Shown here piece after piece: positions 11,242 to 23,660 of a DNA stretch of 64,000 nucleotides (position 1 is the first letter of the stretch; each line of letters opens with the position of its first letter). This stretch comes from Kitagawia praeruptora. Its lineage: Eukaryota > Streptophyta > Magnoliopsida > Apiales > Apiaceae. The notes beneath the pieces were generated by a model. It was not told where the DNA came from, did no database searches, and saw nothing but the letters and a program-made list of their open reading frames with translations. The position numbers and the translations under genes were made by a program. The stretch lies in contig CM075350.1 of the NCBI GenBank assembly GCA_037693485.1, positions 123,254,001 through 123,318,000 on the forward strand, given 5' to 3'.

Positions 11242-13876
11242 GGGTGGTGAGATATGCACACCCTTAGTTTATGGTTGCACACCCTATAAATTTTTAAGAC
11301 TAAATTACCCATGTATGACATAACAGAAGTCACACTTCAACTTTTCTTTCTGGGCAATAACTTACTAAATTAAAACCAAAGAATCACACAAGATCATAAC
11401 AAGAAAACAACAACATACACTACAATCACCAATTTCATTCAAATTTAAAACCGCTGAATCTTTTGACAGGTTTATACATAAAATATGCAACTAGAATTAA
11501 TTTCAGTTAACAAGTATCTCAACAAAAAGAGAACTGTAGGCCACAATTTTTATAGCTATTAATTCTCATGAAACATTCATCCCATCTTGAAATTTTTCAA
11601 ATCCATATGCACCACCAAAAGTGATTCTTTATCTGCATTAAAATCAAAACATATAATTAAGATGTATTAAGATAGAAAGGGCAGGTTAAAAAGAAATATT
11701 ACAATGTACTAGATAAACTTGTTGTAGCAACAGAAATTAGGAGATTAACTTACTATAATTTTCTACGCGTATTCTGATTTTTATCAACAATTTCGAAGAG
11801 CGAAGGATTGCGAGTTGTAGAACTCTCGTTTCTTCTTTTGAGTGAGCCTAACGGTCTTCCTTTGTGAGGATAAGTCCGAGGTTCATGAGTTAATGGAACC
11901 GAAAGATTAACAATCCTGGAAATTTGATCATGGATGACATTCTTTTGTGTTAAAGGCAGTTTCTGATAATTATCATAGACTTTCTTGAGCAAATTTTCTA
12001 TCTGATATTTCTCATCATTGTTGCTCATAAATAACCTTATATCAAGTCTCCATTGAGGATGTATCTCAGCTAGTTGTATAGGCTGCATTCTTTGTCTAAT
12101 ATTATGAGCACAAGGTAGACCCATGGAACTTGTGAAGTTACCTTTATAAGCTGGTAAGGCATCAGATCTTGCTAATTCATATTGTTTCAAAAGCTCTCCA
12201 AGCGCATATACTGAGACGTGACTAACAATATGCTCAAATAAAGAAATCTGAAATTTATGTGGTACCCGTATCTTCTCGAATGCAAGTTGTGTCTTAATTT
12301 CTTGGAATTCATTATCAATGACAAGACAAATTTTATCTTTTACTCCACGAAGATCACCTGTAGAGACTTGAAGATATCTCTTGAGTTTCGAATGGGCACC
12401 CTCAACTCTCGAAGTCACATGATTTCCAACAATATTGAGAAGAGGCATCTTATATTTATTTGTTTTATAAGTGCAATCCATCAGAAACACAGAAGAATAA
12501 TTTTTAGTAAGTGTGATCGATGAAGGATGTGCTATAAACAAATGAGTAAGATGACCTTGGTGATCGTGTTTGACGTCATAGAGAAACTCACCTTGTCCTA
12601 ATTCTTCAAATAGTGCTTGAATCATTGAGCAGCCTTGTAAGCTATCTTTTCGAATTTTCGCTCTTACATTGTATATACTCCTGGATGTAGCCTGCAAATT
12701 TGTGTTATTTTGTCGAAGAGAAGTCAGAATTTGTCTAGGAGCAATTCCAGCCATTGTCATCTCCCGAATACGAACAAATTCTTCTCTTGAAAATCGGCGA
12801 TAAGATGGATGCCCTGACATGTCATTAGAAAGATCATGATTATGTGTTAGCTCTTTGATTTCGACCTCCCAAAATTCATCTTTTTTTCTTCTTCCCCAAA
12901 TTTCAAAAGGACATTGAATTAGTCGAGTTCCTGTGCTTTTTCTCACTATAGTATCTCGTTTCTTTTTTGGAAGTTTATTAACACGATACTCTCCTCCTCG
13001 ATCACAACCAATTCTGACATAGCGGTCTTTTTTCGATTTCCTAATAATCGTTGCAAATCCTAGTGTTGAAGCAACCTCATGTATGCAAGATATGAGTTTT
13101 TCACGATCCGAATAACGTGCTGAGGATACATATATAAATTTATTGAAGCCCAAACGTTCTTCATTGCCTTCTTGTCCTATCACAAAAGTGTAACATGTTA
13201 AGTATTAGTTCAGACACAAAAAACAGATTCTGAAGTCATGTAGCTCATATAACTAATGTTAAATCATATAACCTGTTAATATAATGCTCTACCAGACACA
13301 ACTATGATGCACTAAACACATCATATAATAACACAGACCATGTAACACAAAAAATACTTCAATTTTCTCTTGGATATTTTCGCAAACACTTAATATACAA
13401 TGTCAAATATACCTAAGATATTCATGTAGTTCAATGAATTGCCCAGAAGTCATTATATTAAACATAGAAAAATAATTAAATTTTGATAAATGAAGAACAT
13501 GAATTACCTGTATCATTAGGAGGATTGTCAGAACTTGTCATGGTAGAGTTTTGAGGATGAAATAATTCTGCAAGATTCTCGACACTATTCGAATTAATTA
13601 AATCAATCACTTCATTTAGCTCCAAGAATTCTCTATTCATGTTTTCAGATTGTGTTTCTAGTTGAGGATTCAGTTGTACTGCATTTTCGTTGCGACTCTC
13701 CATTTGTTTAGACTGGTACGTATAATGTAAAGCTAATAGCCTGGAGACATACATGTAATTGATCGATCATTTACAGGGTTAAAGTTGGTATAACAGAATA
13801 AGTGAAGGATATTTTTGTCAAAATATGTTTATAGGGTGTGCAACCATAAACTAAGGGTGTGCATATATTAGCACCC
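11242..13876 (-). mobile_element. FAR1-type MULE inserted in element X
   Basis: The ends are inverted repeats of about 50 bp sharing ATATGCACACCCTTAG and TTTATGGTTGCACACCCTA (left 11242-11292, right 13827-13876). Tips are GGGTG and CACCC. Flanking 8-bp sequences TTAATTTA (11234-11241) and TTTATTTA (13877-13884) differ at one base and are the likely target duplication. It encodes one minus-strand FAR1/MURA-like transposase with two exons, internally deleted. The rest is non-coding. Confidence 0.75.
11753..13703 (-). pseudogene. FAR1-related MULE transposase, internally deleted
   Basis: Exon 1 is 13703-13508 (start MESRNENAV), exon 2 is 13176-11753; the intron is GT-AG and the phase fits, giving 539 residues. 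An N-terminal FAR1 DNA-binding domain is present, with Cys residues in IGCDRGG and QCPFEIW and the closing HNH. The MULE transposase domain keeps the first catalytic Asp in FLMDCTYKTNKYKMP, but sequence then jumps from PLLNIVG to NHVTSRVEGAHSKLK. The block holding the second catalytic Asp (about 150 residues in relatives) is missing, in frame. The C-terminal SWIM-like GLPCAH remains, but an upstream Cys of that finger appears to be Tyr. Catalysis by this copy is unlikely. Confidence 0.8.
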
Positions 13877-13984
13877 TTTATTTATAGGAGGAGTTGGGTG
13901 GAAGGAGTGGTTGAGATTGAAGGAAAAAGGAGTGGTTAGGATTGAAAGCACTTGGATTGATGAGGTGGAAAGTGGTTTGTGTTA

Positions 13985-14508
13985 TGTTAGGCCGAATACA
14001 CAAATATAATCAAGATTTGTATGAGAGATTAACAAGAACACACGTTTTAACAATTAAAAACTGTTTGGAATTAATAATTCCTCTCTCAGTGATGTAAACT
14101 ATCACAGAGAGCTGCTTAGGTTGCAATGAATGATATTTCGTTGTTCGATACCCTTCTAGGGTTAACCTAACTGTATTTATAAAACATACAGCTACTCTAC
14201 AATCGTAAAATTGATACTCCTATAAATCAGCTATACAATTGATATCAATCACGATTGCTACACGTCTCCTTAGTCAACACAATCTCTTTGACAGCTATCC
14301 AATCTTCAAAGATATTGCTTCCATAATTATCTTCAATTATTCTTCAATCACTGTTGAACTGTAGACGCTTCCTCAGACAGAGTTTAACAAACTCTATCGA
14401 GCTTCCAACCGTCAGCGTTTAACTAAACTCTGACCGCTTCCATCTAAACTCTGATTATTCACTATAACACTTAAACACTGATTGAATTCACATCAATTAT
14501 ATCTAACA
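13985..14508 (-). repeat. 3' LTR of Copia-2
   Basis: Starts on the minus strand TGTTAGATATAATTG and ends TTCGGCCTAACA, a matching short inverted TG...CA terminus. A TATA box, TATAAATA on minus, lies at 14174-14181. Confidence 0.95.
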
Positions 14509-14846
14509 ATCTCCCCCAACTTGTTCATTAAAAAAATGCACAAGTTTACAATAATTGATGATGTCAAAACAATAAGACAAATACAGTGTTTATTATACAA
14601 TCAGAGCTTAAACTTCTACTTAACAAAATCTACAGAAAACAAGAAACGCTTACAGAGCTTTGTTTACTTAATCTCTTCAACATCTGGTGTTGTTCTGAGG
14701 TAGTCTATTTGCAATCTTCTTTCTGCATTCTCAAGTTCCATCTGCATAATCTCTTTCAGCTTAGGATCTTCTTCACCAGTTTGGTAGATAGCAGATCTCA
14801 GAGAGTAGATTTTGTTTCTTCTCATCTCATTACCCAGTCTGATGAA
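14509..14846 (-). promoter_or_regulatory. Copia-2 3' untranslated region and polypurine tract
   Basis: The polypurine tract reads GTTGGGGGAGAT on the minus strand (14509-14520), directly before the 3' LTR; this primes plus-strand DNA synthesis. The remaining about 320 bp is non-coding. Confidence 0.85.
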
Positions 14847-16354
14847 TTATGCTTTTTCTGATTCTGAATTAAAGTCCAAGACAGTTATACCAAGATCTGT
14901 CTTCAACTTAGCACTATTCTTCTTCATTTCTATAATCTTTCCTTGATAATTTCTGTACTTCAGAACATTAGCACCTGTGTATTTTACACCTTTGCATGCC
15001 ATATTATGCAGCATCCTATTTCTTAACACATTTGTAGCTCGATGAGTTCTTTGATTTTTCACTTTGAAGATGTATAGAACATACTCCAATTCTTCATAAT
15101 ACTTCAGATCAAGATCAAACTCACCAATTTTATATAATGTTCCATCAGCCATGAAGTACAAGAGAAAATCCTTCTCCAAACTCTTTTGATGAATCAATTG
15201 TACTGACTCCAGTCTGTCTAAATTCTCTTGAGTAACACCAAGACCTGGAACAGCCAATGATGAAGGATCTCTAGGACTAGTATACATCCTATTTTCTCTG
15301 TGAGAGCCCAGACCAGATTTATCTCTACCAATTTTTCTTGTTAACCCTCTACCATGTAGTAAATCAGTAGTCCCTTCAGTCATCTGATTTGGATCATGAA
15401 GTGTAGATTTTCCAAACACTGATTTCATCTGATTAGATAGAGGTATCAATGCAACTTGTGTATCAACAGAGGTTGTATTTTCTTTTTTCTGTACAATATG
15501 TGTAGCAACAGAGGTTGTACTTTCTTTCTTTGAAACTTTTTCCTCCTCAATAACCTTACCCTTCATCTTCAATTTAGCTTCTGCTTCTGTTGGTTTTCTG
15601 GACACTTGCATCCTCTGATCAGTACCAACATTTTCTTTGATGATAATGCTTTTAAGAATAGGCCTCGCAGCTTTTACATTCCTCTTGATTTTGCCAGACT
15701 TCAAAGCTTTCTGATACTCTTCTTGAAGATTTTTCTCCTCAGCTTGAATGTCTGCAAGTGTGACTCCTTTTTCATTCTCTTCAATGAACAGCCTAGCAGC
15801 CAACTCTTCATCAGTTTGTGGATTTTCAGTAAATAGCAAACTCCTGGTGTTTGAAGTACCCTGAGTATCAGTGTTTATTCCATCAAACTTTGACTTAGAA
15901 TTGTTGCTAGCTTGTAAACTCTTATCAACAACCCTTGATCTTAAACTCTTCTTACCTCTTTCTCCTCCATCTCCAGCATCATCCTTCTGAGTCAGAGTTT
16001 GAGACTGCCTACATTTAGACTTAGCAAATCTCTCCCCCTTTTTGACATCATCAGGAATTAGAATTGATGTAATTAGCTCCAAGGAGGTAGCAATGGAATC
16101 AATCTTATCAGACAATATAGTCTGATTTTCTTCAACTTTACCCAGCCTTTCAAAAAGAGTGTCTTGAGCTTTAGAAAATTTCTGAAGTTTGAGTTTGGTC
16201 TCTCTTTCCATATTCATATCTCGAGTTTGAATTTCAGTTCTGAGATCAGTAATTGCCTTAGTAGATTCAGCAAAGCTTCCATCCAGAGTTTTGACTTGAA
16301 TTACAGTTGCCTTTAGACAAGAAAGAATCTCTGGGTTGGAAATCTCCCTAGCAG
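14847..16354 (-). pseudogene. Copia-2 extra ORF, C-terminal part
   Basis: Picks up after the frameshift. The segment EENQTILSDKIDSIATSLE is a coiled coil, followed by VKKGE also present in Copia-1. The remainder is Lys/Glu/Ser-rich and ends at TAA 14849-14847. No catalytic motif was recognised. Confidence 0.65.
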
Positions 16355-17671
16355 TTTGCTAGACAAACTTAGCTGCTCTTCCCTTTGGAAAAATAAATCA
16401 TCCTTGTACCAATTCTCAGAGAATGCAGCAAGATACTCTGCTTCAATATCATGAGCATTTGAAGTTTGAGAGAAAGGTGCATGCTTGGCATCAGTTTGCA
16501 CAGGTACACTCTGAGAAGAAGTAGACTCTGTACTTTCTTCATCTGCAACTTCAGCATTTGAAGCAGTGTCAGCAACAGTTTCAGCTGTATGCATTTCAAC
16601 ATGCTCGGCAACAGTGTCCACAGTCTCTGCAACAGGCTCTACAGTCTTTTTAACTGTCTCAGCAATATTCTCTGCAGCAGCCTCTACAACTTCAACAGTC
16701 TCTACCACATTCTGTTCAGTAGGTTCTGCAGCTTTATCAGAAACATGCTCTGCAGGTTGTGCTAGAATGTCAACAGACTTTGTATGAACACTTTGATCAA
16801 CTTCTTCACCTTTCTCAACAATTTGGTGAGCATCAGATAATATCTCTGTACGAGTAGCTACTGTTTCATCAAGTACTACAGTAGCTTGATCTACTGCACC
16901 AGTTTCACCAGAATATGAGATAGGAGCTTGAATAGGATCAGAGAATGGTATAACAGTTTCAGCAAAATCATCCAATGTAGGAAAAACATCTCTGTTGTCC
17001 TCATCCATAGGTGTTTTCACAGGTTCTTCTTCTGCAGTATTTATCTCAACAGCAGGTATCTCTGTAGGAATTACCTCTGGAGCTTCATCATTCATCTCTT
17101 CATCAGATTCAGCAATTATCAACTTTCTTCTTTTATAAGTCTGCACCTCAACTGCTACCTCTTCTGCATCAGAGGTCGACTCTTCATCTACATCAACAAT
17201 TGAAGGTGATGGAGACTTGTTTGTCCTTTCCTTTTTCTCTTTTCTGGCCCTCTTAGCTCTAGCAGAGCTATGCCTTGAATTTTGTGCAGGATGCTTTGTT
17301 CTACCTCCACGTTTTGGTTTAGATGGTTGTTGATCAGGTTGAGGTTGAATGTGAGGTTGAGTTTGTGGTTGAGGTGGTTGAGATTCAGTGTTTGTGGGTA
17401 GTGGTTCAGTGTTTGTTGGAACAGTGGTTGTTTCACGATGATCAGGTTTAGATGGTTGAGGTTGGTCAGTGTTTGCAGGTTGGTGCTCAGGCTGTTGTGG
17501 GTCTTGAGGTTGATTAAGAAAAATTTGTAAAGCAAGAGGTAAAACTAGATCAGGCACTTCCTTGGTTGCATCCTTGTTAGTCAAATCAGAGAATATTCTC
17601 TTATTAACTTTGAAGGGCTGAATTACATCATCCTCAGCAATTGCAATATTGGGCACACATGCAGTAAATAA
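16313..17671 (-). pseudogene. Copia-2 extra ORF, middle part
   Basis: Continues with VNKRIFSDLTNKD, matched by QKRIFSDITKKD in Copia-1. It then has a Pro/Gln-rich stretch (about 17340-17520), a basic patch (RAKRARKEKKERTNK) and a long Glu/Val/Thr-rich repeat (ETVEVVEAAAENIAETV and related), predicted to be extended or helical. A one-base shift near 16355 ends the frame early. Confidence 0.7.
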
Positions 17672-17734
17672 TACTCCCTCCGTCCCAACGATTTGTTATC
17701 GTTTGATTTTAACACGGAGACCAAGAACTAAGAT

Positions 17735-17895
17735 TAAAATAAGTGAAGTAGTGGGTGTAATAGTGATTTTATTGTTAAAATAAATGAAGTAGTGGGTGTA
17801 ATAGTGATTTTATTGTTAAAATAAGTGAAGTAGTGGGTGTAATAGTGTAAAGTATTGTTAAAATAAGTGAAGTAGTGGGTGTAATAGTGTTAAAA
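17735..17895. repeat. Four tandem repeats inside the Stowaway MITE
   Basis: A 43-46 bp unit with GTGAAGTAGTGGGTGTAATA is repeated four times, separated by a TTATTGTTAAAATAA linker. Confidence 0.9.
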
Positions 17896-17958
17896 CTTAC
17901 TATTTTAGGAAACGTAAAGAATTGGTTGGGACGTCCCAAAAAGGAAAGTGTAAACAAT

Positions 17959-18690
17959 TGTTAACTCGAATAACTTGTAGAAGGGGGGGTTGAATACAAG
18001 TTATATAATCGTGTCTGATTTTTGCTTGATTATATGAACAAGAATAAACGAATGAATCAAACTCTTGTTTGTATTAATAAGATCAAATACAAACTCTACC
18101 AAAGGTGTACAATACCTTTAGCAGCTGCTGACAATACAAATCTCTCTCTCTGTTTGTTTCGAACTCTCGAATACAAACCTTATACAGAGCTACACACACG
18201 AACTCACAACTTCGTCGCTCTTTACAATGATATTGAGAGAGTATTTATAATGCTACCTATCAACTAATAACAGAAAGATATAATCTATACATGACAATGT
18301 TCTGCCTTCTAGTCGATAGTTTCCATCAATAGAAAACTCTTCCCTTCATAATATCTTCTTGCTTGTTCTTCAAACAACGATCCTGTTTTATAGCACTTGC
18401 CAGTTTCTGTAGCATCCATAATGACATCATCAGTAACAAAACTGATATCAGGATCTGCACACTGCATCAGTATCTGATCAACCATCAGTATTGGACCATC
18501 ATCAGGATTTGCCCTCTGTTCCTGACATGTAGTCTCCGATACACTGTTCATTCCTGACTAAACTATACAGATAACTGTCTTACACATAAATCCTATATAC
18601 AGTGCTAAATCCTTTATAAGATCAGGATTACAAGAAGTATAATGTGTAAATTCTATTCTTAACATCACAACTTATGAATTATTCCTAACA
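17959..18690 (-). repeat. 3' LTR of Copia-1
   Basis: On the minus strand it starts TGTTAGGAATAATTC and ends CGAGTTAACA. TATA box TATAAATA on minus at 18242-18249. Contains the C-rich tract near its 3' end shared with Copia-0 and X. Confidence 0.95.
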
Positions 18691-18700
18691 ATCTCCCCCT
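18691..18700 (-). promoter_or_regulatory. Polypurine tract of Copia-1
   Basis: AGGGGGAGAT on the minus strand, abutting the 3' LTR. Confidence 0.9.
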
Positions 18701-18907
18701 ATTTATGCTTTAAAATCTGAAGCATAAATCTAAGTTGTGGATGTCAAAACATATATCAATACAACCAGAATAGAATTTATGAATGTAGAATTATGAAGTT
18801 AAGTACCTCCTTCTTAGATGTAGACATTTATCTAGTACTTAGAAGAAAGAATTTTAACTATTAATGCTGCTCTTCCTTTACCTCTTCCTAGCTGAGATTC
18901 ACCACTG

Positions 18908-19099
18908 TCACTCCTGGTTCTTCTTTTTACTACCCTTTGTCTGCTCTTTATCTCCCCCAGCTTTATCATCCTTAGTCTGGTGGTGTTGTTGTTGTCTTTG
19001 AACTGTCTTTATCTCCCCCTTTTTGACATCAGCAACATTAATTCCAAGAGTTTCAGAAACAGAACAAATGAGATTCATAAGAACTGCTTGATTTTCCAT
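18908..19099 (-). pseudogene. Copia-1 extra ORF, C-terminal part
   Basis: In frame with the preceding block, separated only by the stop. ETLGINVADVKKGE corresponds to the LIPDDVKKGE region of Copia-2. It ends in a Gln/Lys/Asp-rich tail. Confidence 0.6.
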
Positions 19100-19108
19100 A
19101 ATTGTGAC

Positions 19109-20965
19109 TTAGTTATCTTCAAGTGATTGAAGTCTTGTTTGAATAGCAATTTGAGAATTCTGAATATCTTTCAAAACATCAGAATGAACTTCAATGTTGG
19201 AAGTGCTTCTAGTATCTTCAGTATCAGAATCAGAAAGAACTGTACCTTCAAGTCTTGTAGAAGAAGTTGCTTGAGTTGTATGATATTCAAGTAATAAAAC
19301 CTGATTAGAAGTATCAACATCTTCATCTTTCTGATCTGGAACTGAAACATGATCATCATCTCCTTCACCAGTATTCTGTGTACTAACATCTTCAAATCCT
19401 GACTCCTCTTTAGAGTGATCAGAGACTATTGATGTCTCAATTCTAGCTGATATTGGAAGTACATACAAAGGAACACTAGGATCATTAGGAACTTCATCTG
19501 GTACATATGTATCAAGAGATTGCTTTATCCTGGCACCTCTTCTGTTAATGATTCCTGCAAGCCTCTCCTTTTGCTTCTGAGCTTTAACTTCTGGCTTTGC
19601 ATTGTGATGTGCTAGGTCATTCTTCTGATACATTTTGATGAATGAATAAGTACCAGCATCCATACCCAAATTTTCAGACCAAGATTCAGGAAAAACCTGA
19701 TCCCAGAAATCAAATGATGGTTTCCTAATTTTCTCTCCCTCACTATGGAGTTGATCATCCATACCCTCATTCTCACTTTGACTTACTAAAGTCAACACTC
19801 TTTCTACCTCACCTTTTGCCTGGTCAGGAGCCAGCCGCTCAAATTGTGGATCTAAGTCCATCTTTTCAAGTGTATCACTCAAATTTAGATAAGTGCTCTC
19901 ATGACCTACAGAAAAATAGAGTTTAGAAGGAGTTTTTATACCTGAACTCACATGGAGAGAGGGTTCCTCATATGGCATGTGGCTTGAGGTTTTCTCCAAG
20001 GAGTGAGCTGCAATAGTCTCTGAACCCTTACAATCATCTTCTTTCCTTTCAGAAACTACAGGCTCCAGTATACCACTTTCAGGTTCTTTTTTAGACTCTG
20101 ATGTCTTCAGTAATACTTCATTAGACACCATAGTTAGTATATCACCGTCTTTAAGTGTTGTTTGCTGAGACACACCCTCAAGGTGGATAGACTCTGACTG
20201 AACAAAATTTGTTTGATCTTCAGAAAAATCAACCAAAGTCATTCCTCCCATATCATAGGGTATCTCACTTGCATTCTCAGTCACCATAGAAGACCTTTCA
20301 ACATCAGCTATCACAGCTCCTGAGTCATCCTTCCTCTGACTAGATGGTTCTTGTGTTGCAGTGACTGTGATCTGATCTTTCCTACTATTCACCACTGGTG
20401 CAATAGTATCTTCTATTGACTGCTTTCCTCTATCTACTTCCTCCAGTTGTTCACCTTGAGCTAAAGCATCTTCGATAATGATATCCTTGTCAAATAAATA
20501 TGCATGAAGTGATTGAAGTGCAACATGCTTTGAGAGTCCAAATTTCTTGACTAATTGTCTTCTGACAGATACATAGAAATACATCTTCATTAAGTCAAGT
20601 CTTTGATGTAGAAGTCCATATTCATCTGGAAATAAAAGTTTTGGTACTCTTTCAACCAGAAAATCTAGAACAGGCCTTGACAACTTCACTTTAAGAGAAA
20701 TTAGTCCCATAGCCAGTCTGTATGATAATGTAGTTTCCCATGAAGAATCAATATCCAGATCTCTCTTGTCAAATACTGACATAGATGTAGCTTGATTTGT
20801 AGAAACCTGCATGATATTAGTTGGACTAGACTCTGTGTGTGTAGGTGACAATTGAATCTTTCTCCTTGTTCTCCTGATATAGTGAGCAAAAGATTTATCC
20901 TGAGAAGACTCAAGAGGTGTAGACACAGAAGTGATCTTGGGATGAGATCTTGGTTCAATAGACAC
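19109..20965 (-). pseudogene. Copia-1 extra ORF, middle part (618 residues)
   Basis: Continues the extra ORF after the A-run frameshift; the apparent first Met is a GTG codon, so this is not an independent start. The sequence is Ser/Glu/Asp-rich with a helical block (YRLAMGLISLKVKLSRP) and a segment (MYFYVSVRRQLVKKFGLSKH). Low-complexity acidic linkers dominate the rest. It ends at TAA 19111-19109 within a coiled-coil segment matched in Copia-2. Confidence 0.65.
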
Positions 20966-21047
20966 AGTCTTTTGAGAGACAGTATCCAGTAACTGTTTTC
21001 CCTTTTTAAGAACTACAGCCTTTTGAGAGACTGCAGCCTGGCTGTGA

Positions 21048-22223
21048 CTAGGTTTTTTTATCTCTTTGTGCTAACAAAGAAAGTTGAATTGCAGCCTTCA
21101 ATTCTGCTATCTCAGCAAGAGTTAAATCATCATCATCTTCACTAGAATTACTACTACTTGACACAACAAATCTTCTCTTCCTTACAACTGATGTCTTTTG
21201 AGAAACACCAGAGGTTGGTTTCTTTGAAACAATAGGCTGTGGATCAAAATTTGGTTCTTGAATTGTTTCAGAGACTATAATGTTTTGGGCTACTTGGGTA
21301 GACACAAGTGGTTTCTCCTCCATTTGAGATTCCTGAGTCATTTCACCACAAAAGAAAGAAGAATTGTAGAGAGTAGGAAGATGAGTTTTAAGAATTACCT
21401 GAAAATGATGTGGATAATGAATTGCAGGTATTTCATCTAGATTCTTTTCATTGTCCTTCTTTGTAATGTCAGAGAAAATTCTCTTTTGCTGTTCATAAGA
21501 AGAAACACAATGTTCTCTACCAAATCTAGCTTCAACATCAGGAATGAAATGGTTAATAAACATTTGCATAAATCTATGATAATAAACCATTTTCCTGTTT
21601 TGATCTCTTGACCCAAGTTTGATACTCATCTGACTTAAGATAATATGACCAATGTTAATTACTCTGTCATAAAGCAAACTATAAGCAATATGTGATGTAA
21701 CAGAAGTAATTTGCTGAAAAGAACTACATTTGCCAGTAAAACATTTAGCAATTTGATCAAAGTAAAAAGACCATTCCTTTCTAAGAAAAGACCTATTCAA
21801 CTGGCTCTTGTTATCTAGAGGTCCACTATAACCTAATTCAGACAACATAGTTCTTATATTATCATCAGATGGTACATTCTCATAACTATCAGTAACAGGT
21901 AAGCAAAGTACTGAATTAAAAACAGATTCAGTAATGTCAAATGAATCTTGTCCTAAATGTAGAACAATCTTACCAGATTGACTCTGAGTAGAATCAATTA
22001 CCTCAGCATTCTCCCAAGCTTATGAAACAGCTACTTGATTAATTTGTGGAGATGCTGTCAATGCATAACTTAATGGTCCATATGCCATAAAGTCCATGAT
22101 TGGATGAAAATCAGATGACACTCCTTCCTTGTTGGTGATAGCTGCTACATGATTGTTTGTCATAAAATCAAAGTCTCCAAATTTGAAGGCTACTGATTTA
22201 GGTAATCTTCTCTGAGCTGCCAT
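21048..22223 (-). pseudogene. Copia-1 extra (envelope-position) ORF, N-terminal part
   Basis: Begins MAAQRRLPKSVAFKFGDFDF. A TAA at 22022-22020 interrupts it in frame. It continues with FLRKEWSFYFDQIAKCF and IAYSLLYDR, homologous to Copia-2's extra ORF, then QKRIFSDITKKD. It ends near 21060 where a run of seven A has shifted the frame. No enzymatic motif; function unknown. Confidence 0.7.
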
Positions 22224-23660
22224 TTTTTGATCTGAAAAAAAACTTTGAAAAATTCTTGAAATGGATTAGTGATTTTGAAAACTCAAGAGTGGTTTTTGCT
22301 TTAGAGAATGTAAAATTAGAGAAAGCAATTACACGATTAGAGTTTCAAAACAAATATATTTCACAAATCTTTCAGACCACTATCCCACGTTGACATGTAG
22401 ATTGACAGGTGTCAGTCCCTGAAAAATGCGGTTACCCACGATTTTTGGAAAATAAAATCCAAAATTGATTTTCATGAAATAAATCAGGGTATAAATAATC
22501 AATACTGATCAGCTTCCTTTTCCTGTTGATCTCTCATCAAATCCTGATGATCACACATGAAATCCTGACCAATATCATCAGAGACTTAATATGGAGTTTC
22601 CACGTGGCATTCTTCTTTTATCTGAAACAGAAATAAACAAATAATCTGAACAAAAATCAATTGGTTAGATATATTCAACATTTCTTGAAAACAAGAAACA
22701 CAGTCACATGCAATAATTAGCATTTGACTTCATTACAACTTCCAAATGACTGTTCAGCTTCTCACGTCTTTCTTTAAAAGAAACAGACGCCTTATGCCAT
22801 TCTCCATAAACCTTTCAATTTCTTTTCTTCTCAACAATGCTCCTCAAACCAAAATTCCCTTCAAACCCATTTTTTAGATTTTTCTCGATCGATGAACATC
22901 TTGTTCTTGATCATCTCTTTGAACAGACAACTCTTCTCATCGAACTAATCATGGATGGATTGGTTTTCGAAAATATCCAGAGGTTTCTCCTAGAACATCC
23001 ATCTGTTGGATACAATCTTCCCCTAACCTCCTCAAAACTTGAGGATGAAGAATTTGGCCGAGAGTCTGAGGTTGATCTTGATGGGGATGCTATACATTTA
23101 AGTTAGCTGCTCTCATTCAAGTCGCCCAGACAAGGAATCCAAGAACAAATGAGGCTGTTCATCCCCTGATGGATTTCTTGAGATGCTCCTTGTCCTGTAC
23201 CTCAGAGTTCATATCAATAGACAAGTATAGAATTTTCAGTAGAAATTTAGACAAAAAGAAGTTGTATTTCATTTCCATGTAATGATTTCTATTAATGAAA
23301 ATACAGTTTCTTGTTATCTGCTTGTCTTTTGATTATTGAATGATGTATAAATTATCAGTATGCAAATATTAAAACTTGCTGGCATAGACTTAACTCATCA
23401 CAAAATCAGATTACTACACAAAGTAAACGTCAGGATCTGAAACAATTTTCATAATCCTGATACTGACACAATACTGATGACGTCAGCATCCTGATAACAA
23501 ATCTAATCCTGATGATTATTAACAAGTCTATCATACTGAAATTTATCAAGGCAAAGTGTTATAGCTAAAGCATTTAACAATCAAATATAGATCCTGACAG
23601 GAATATCAAGTCTATAAGCTAAAAACAACATACCTTGCTACTTTTGCAGATGTTAAAGAT
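22224..23660 (-). other. Copia-1 spacer between RNase H and the extra ORF
   Basis: About 1.4 kb, non-coding on the element's own strand. It is dotted with CTGAT/ATCAG words (for example CAGGATCTGA, CCTGATGATC near 22530 and 23430-23520). It contains the antisense ORF listed at 22837-23106. Confidence 0.6.
22837..23106 (+). CDS. Antisense ORF in the Copia-1 spacer (89 residues)
   Basis: Opposite in direction to Copia-1, between RNase H and the extra ORF. Upstream is a pyrimidine-rich leader (22795-22835) leading into CTCAACAATGC, a plausible plant start context. The product is Leu/Phe-rich at first (FFRFFSIDEHLVLDHLFEQ) and acidic at the end (LEDEEFGRESEVDLDGD). I recognise no family. No strong TATA box was seen. 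It may be chance; the equivalent part of Copia-2 has no such ORF. Confidence 0.35.
   Translation: MLLKPKFPSNPFFRFFSIDEHLVLDHLFEQTTLLIELIMDGLVFENIQRFLLEHPSVGYNLPLTSSKLEDEEFGRESEVDLDGDAIHLS

Noticed and set aside
17188..17535. 115-residue minus-strand ORF in the Copia-2 extra ORF region
   Set aside because: It is the out-of-frame shadow of the Pro/Gln-rich repeat of the extra ORF.
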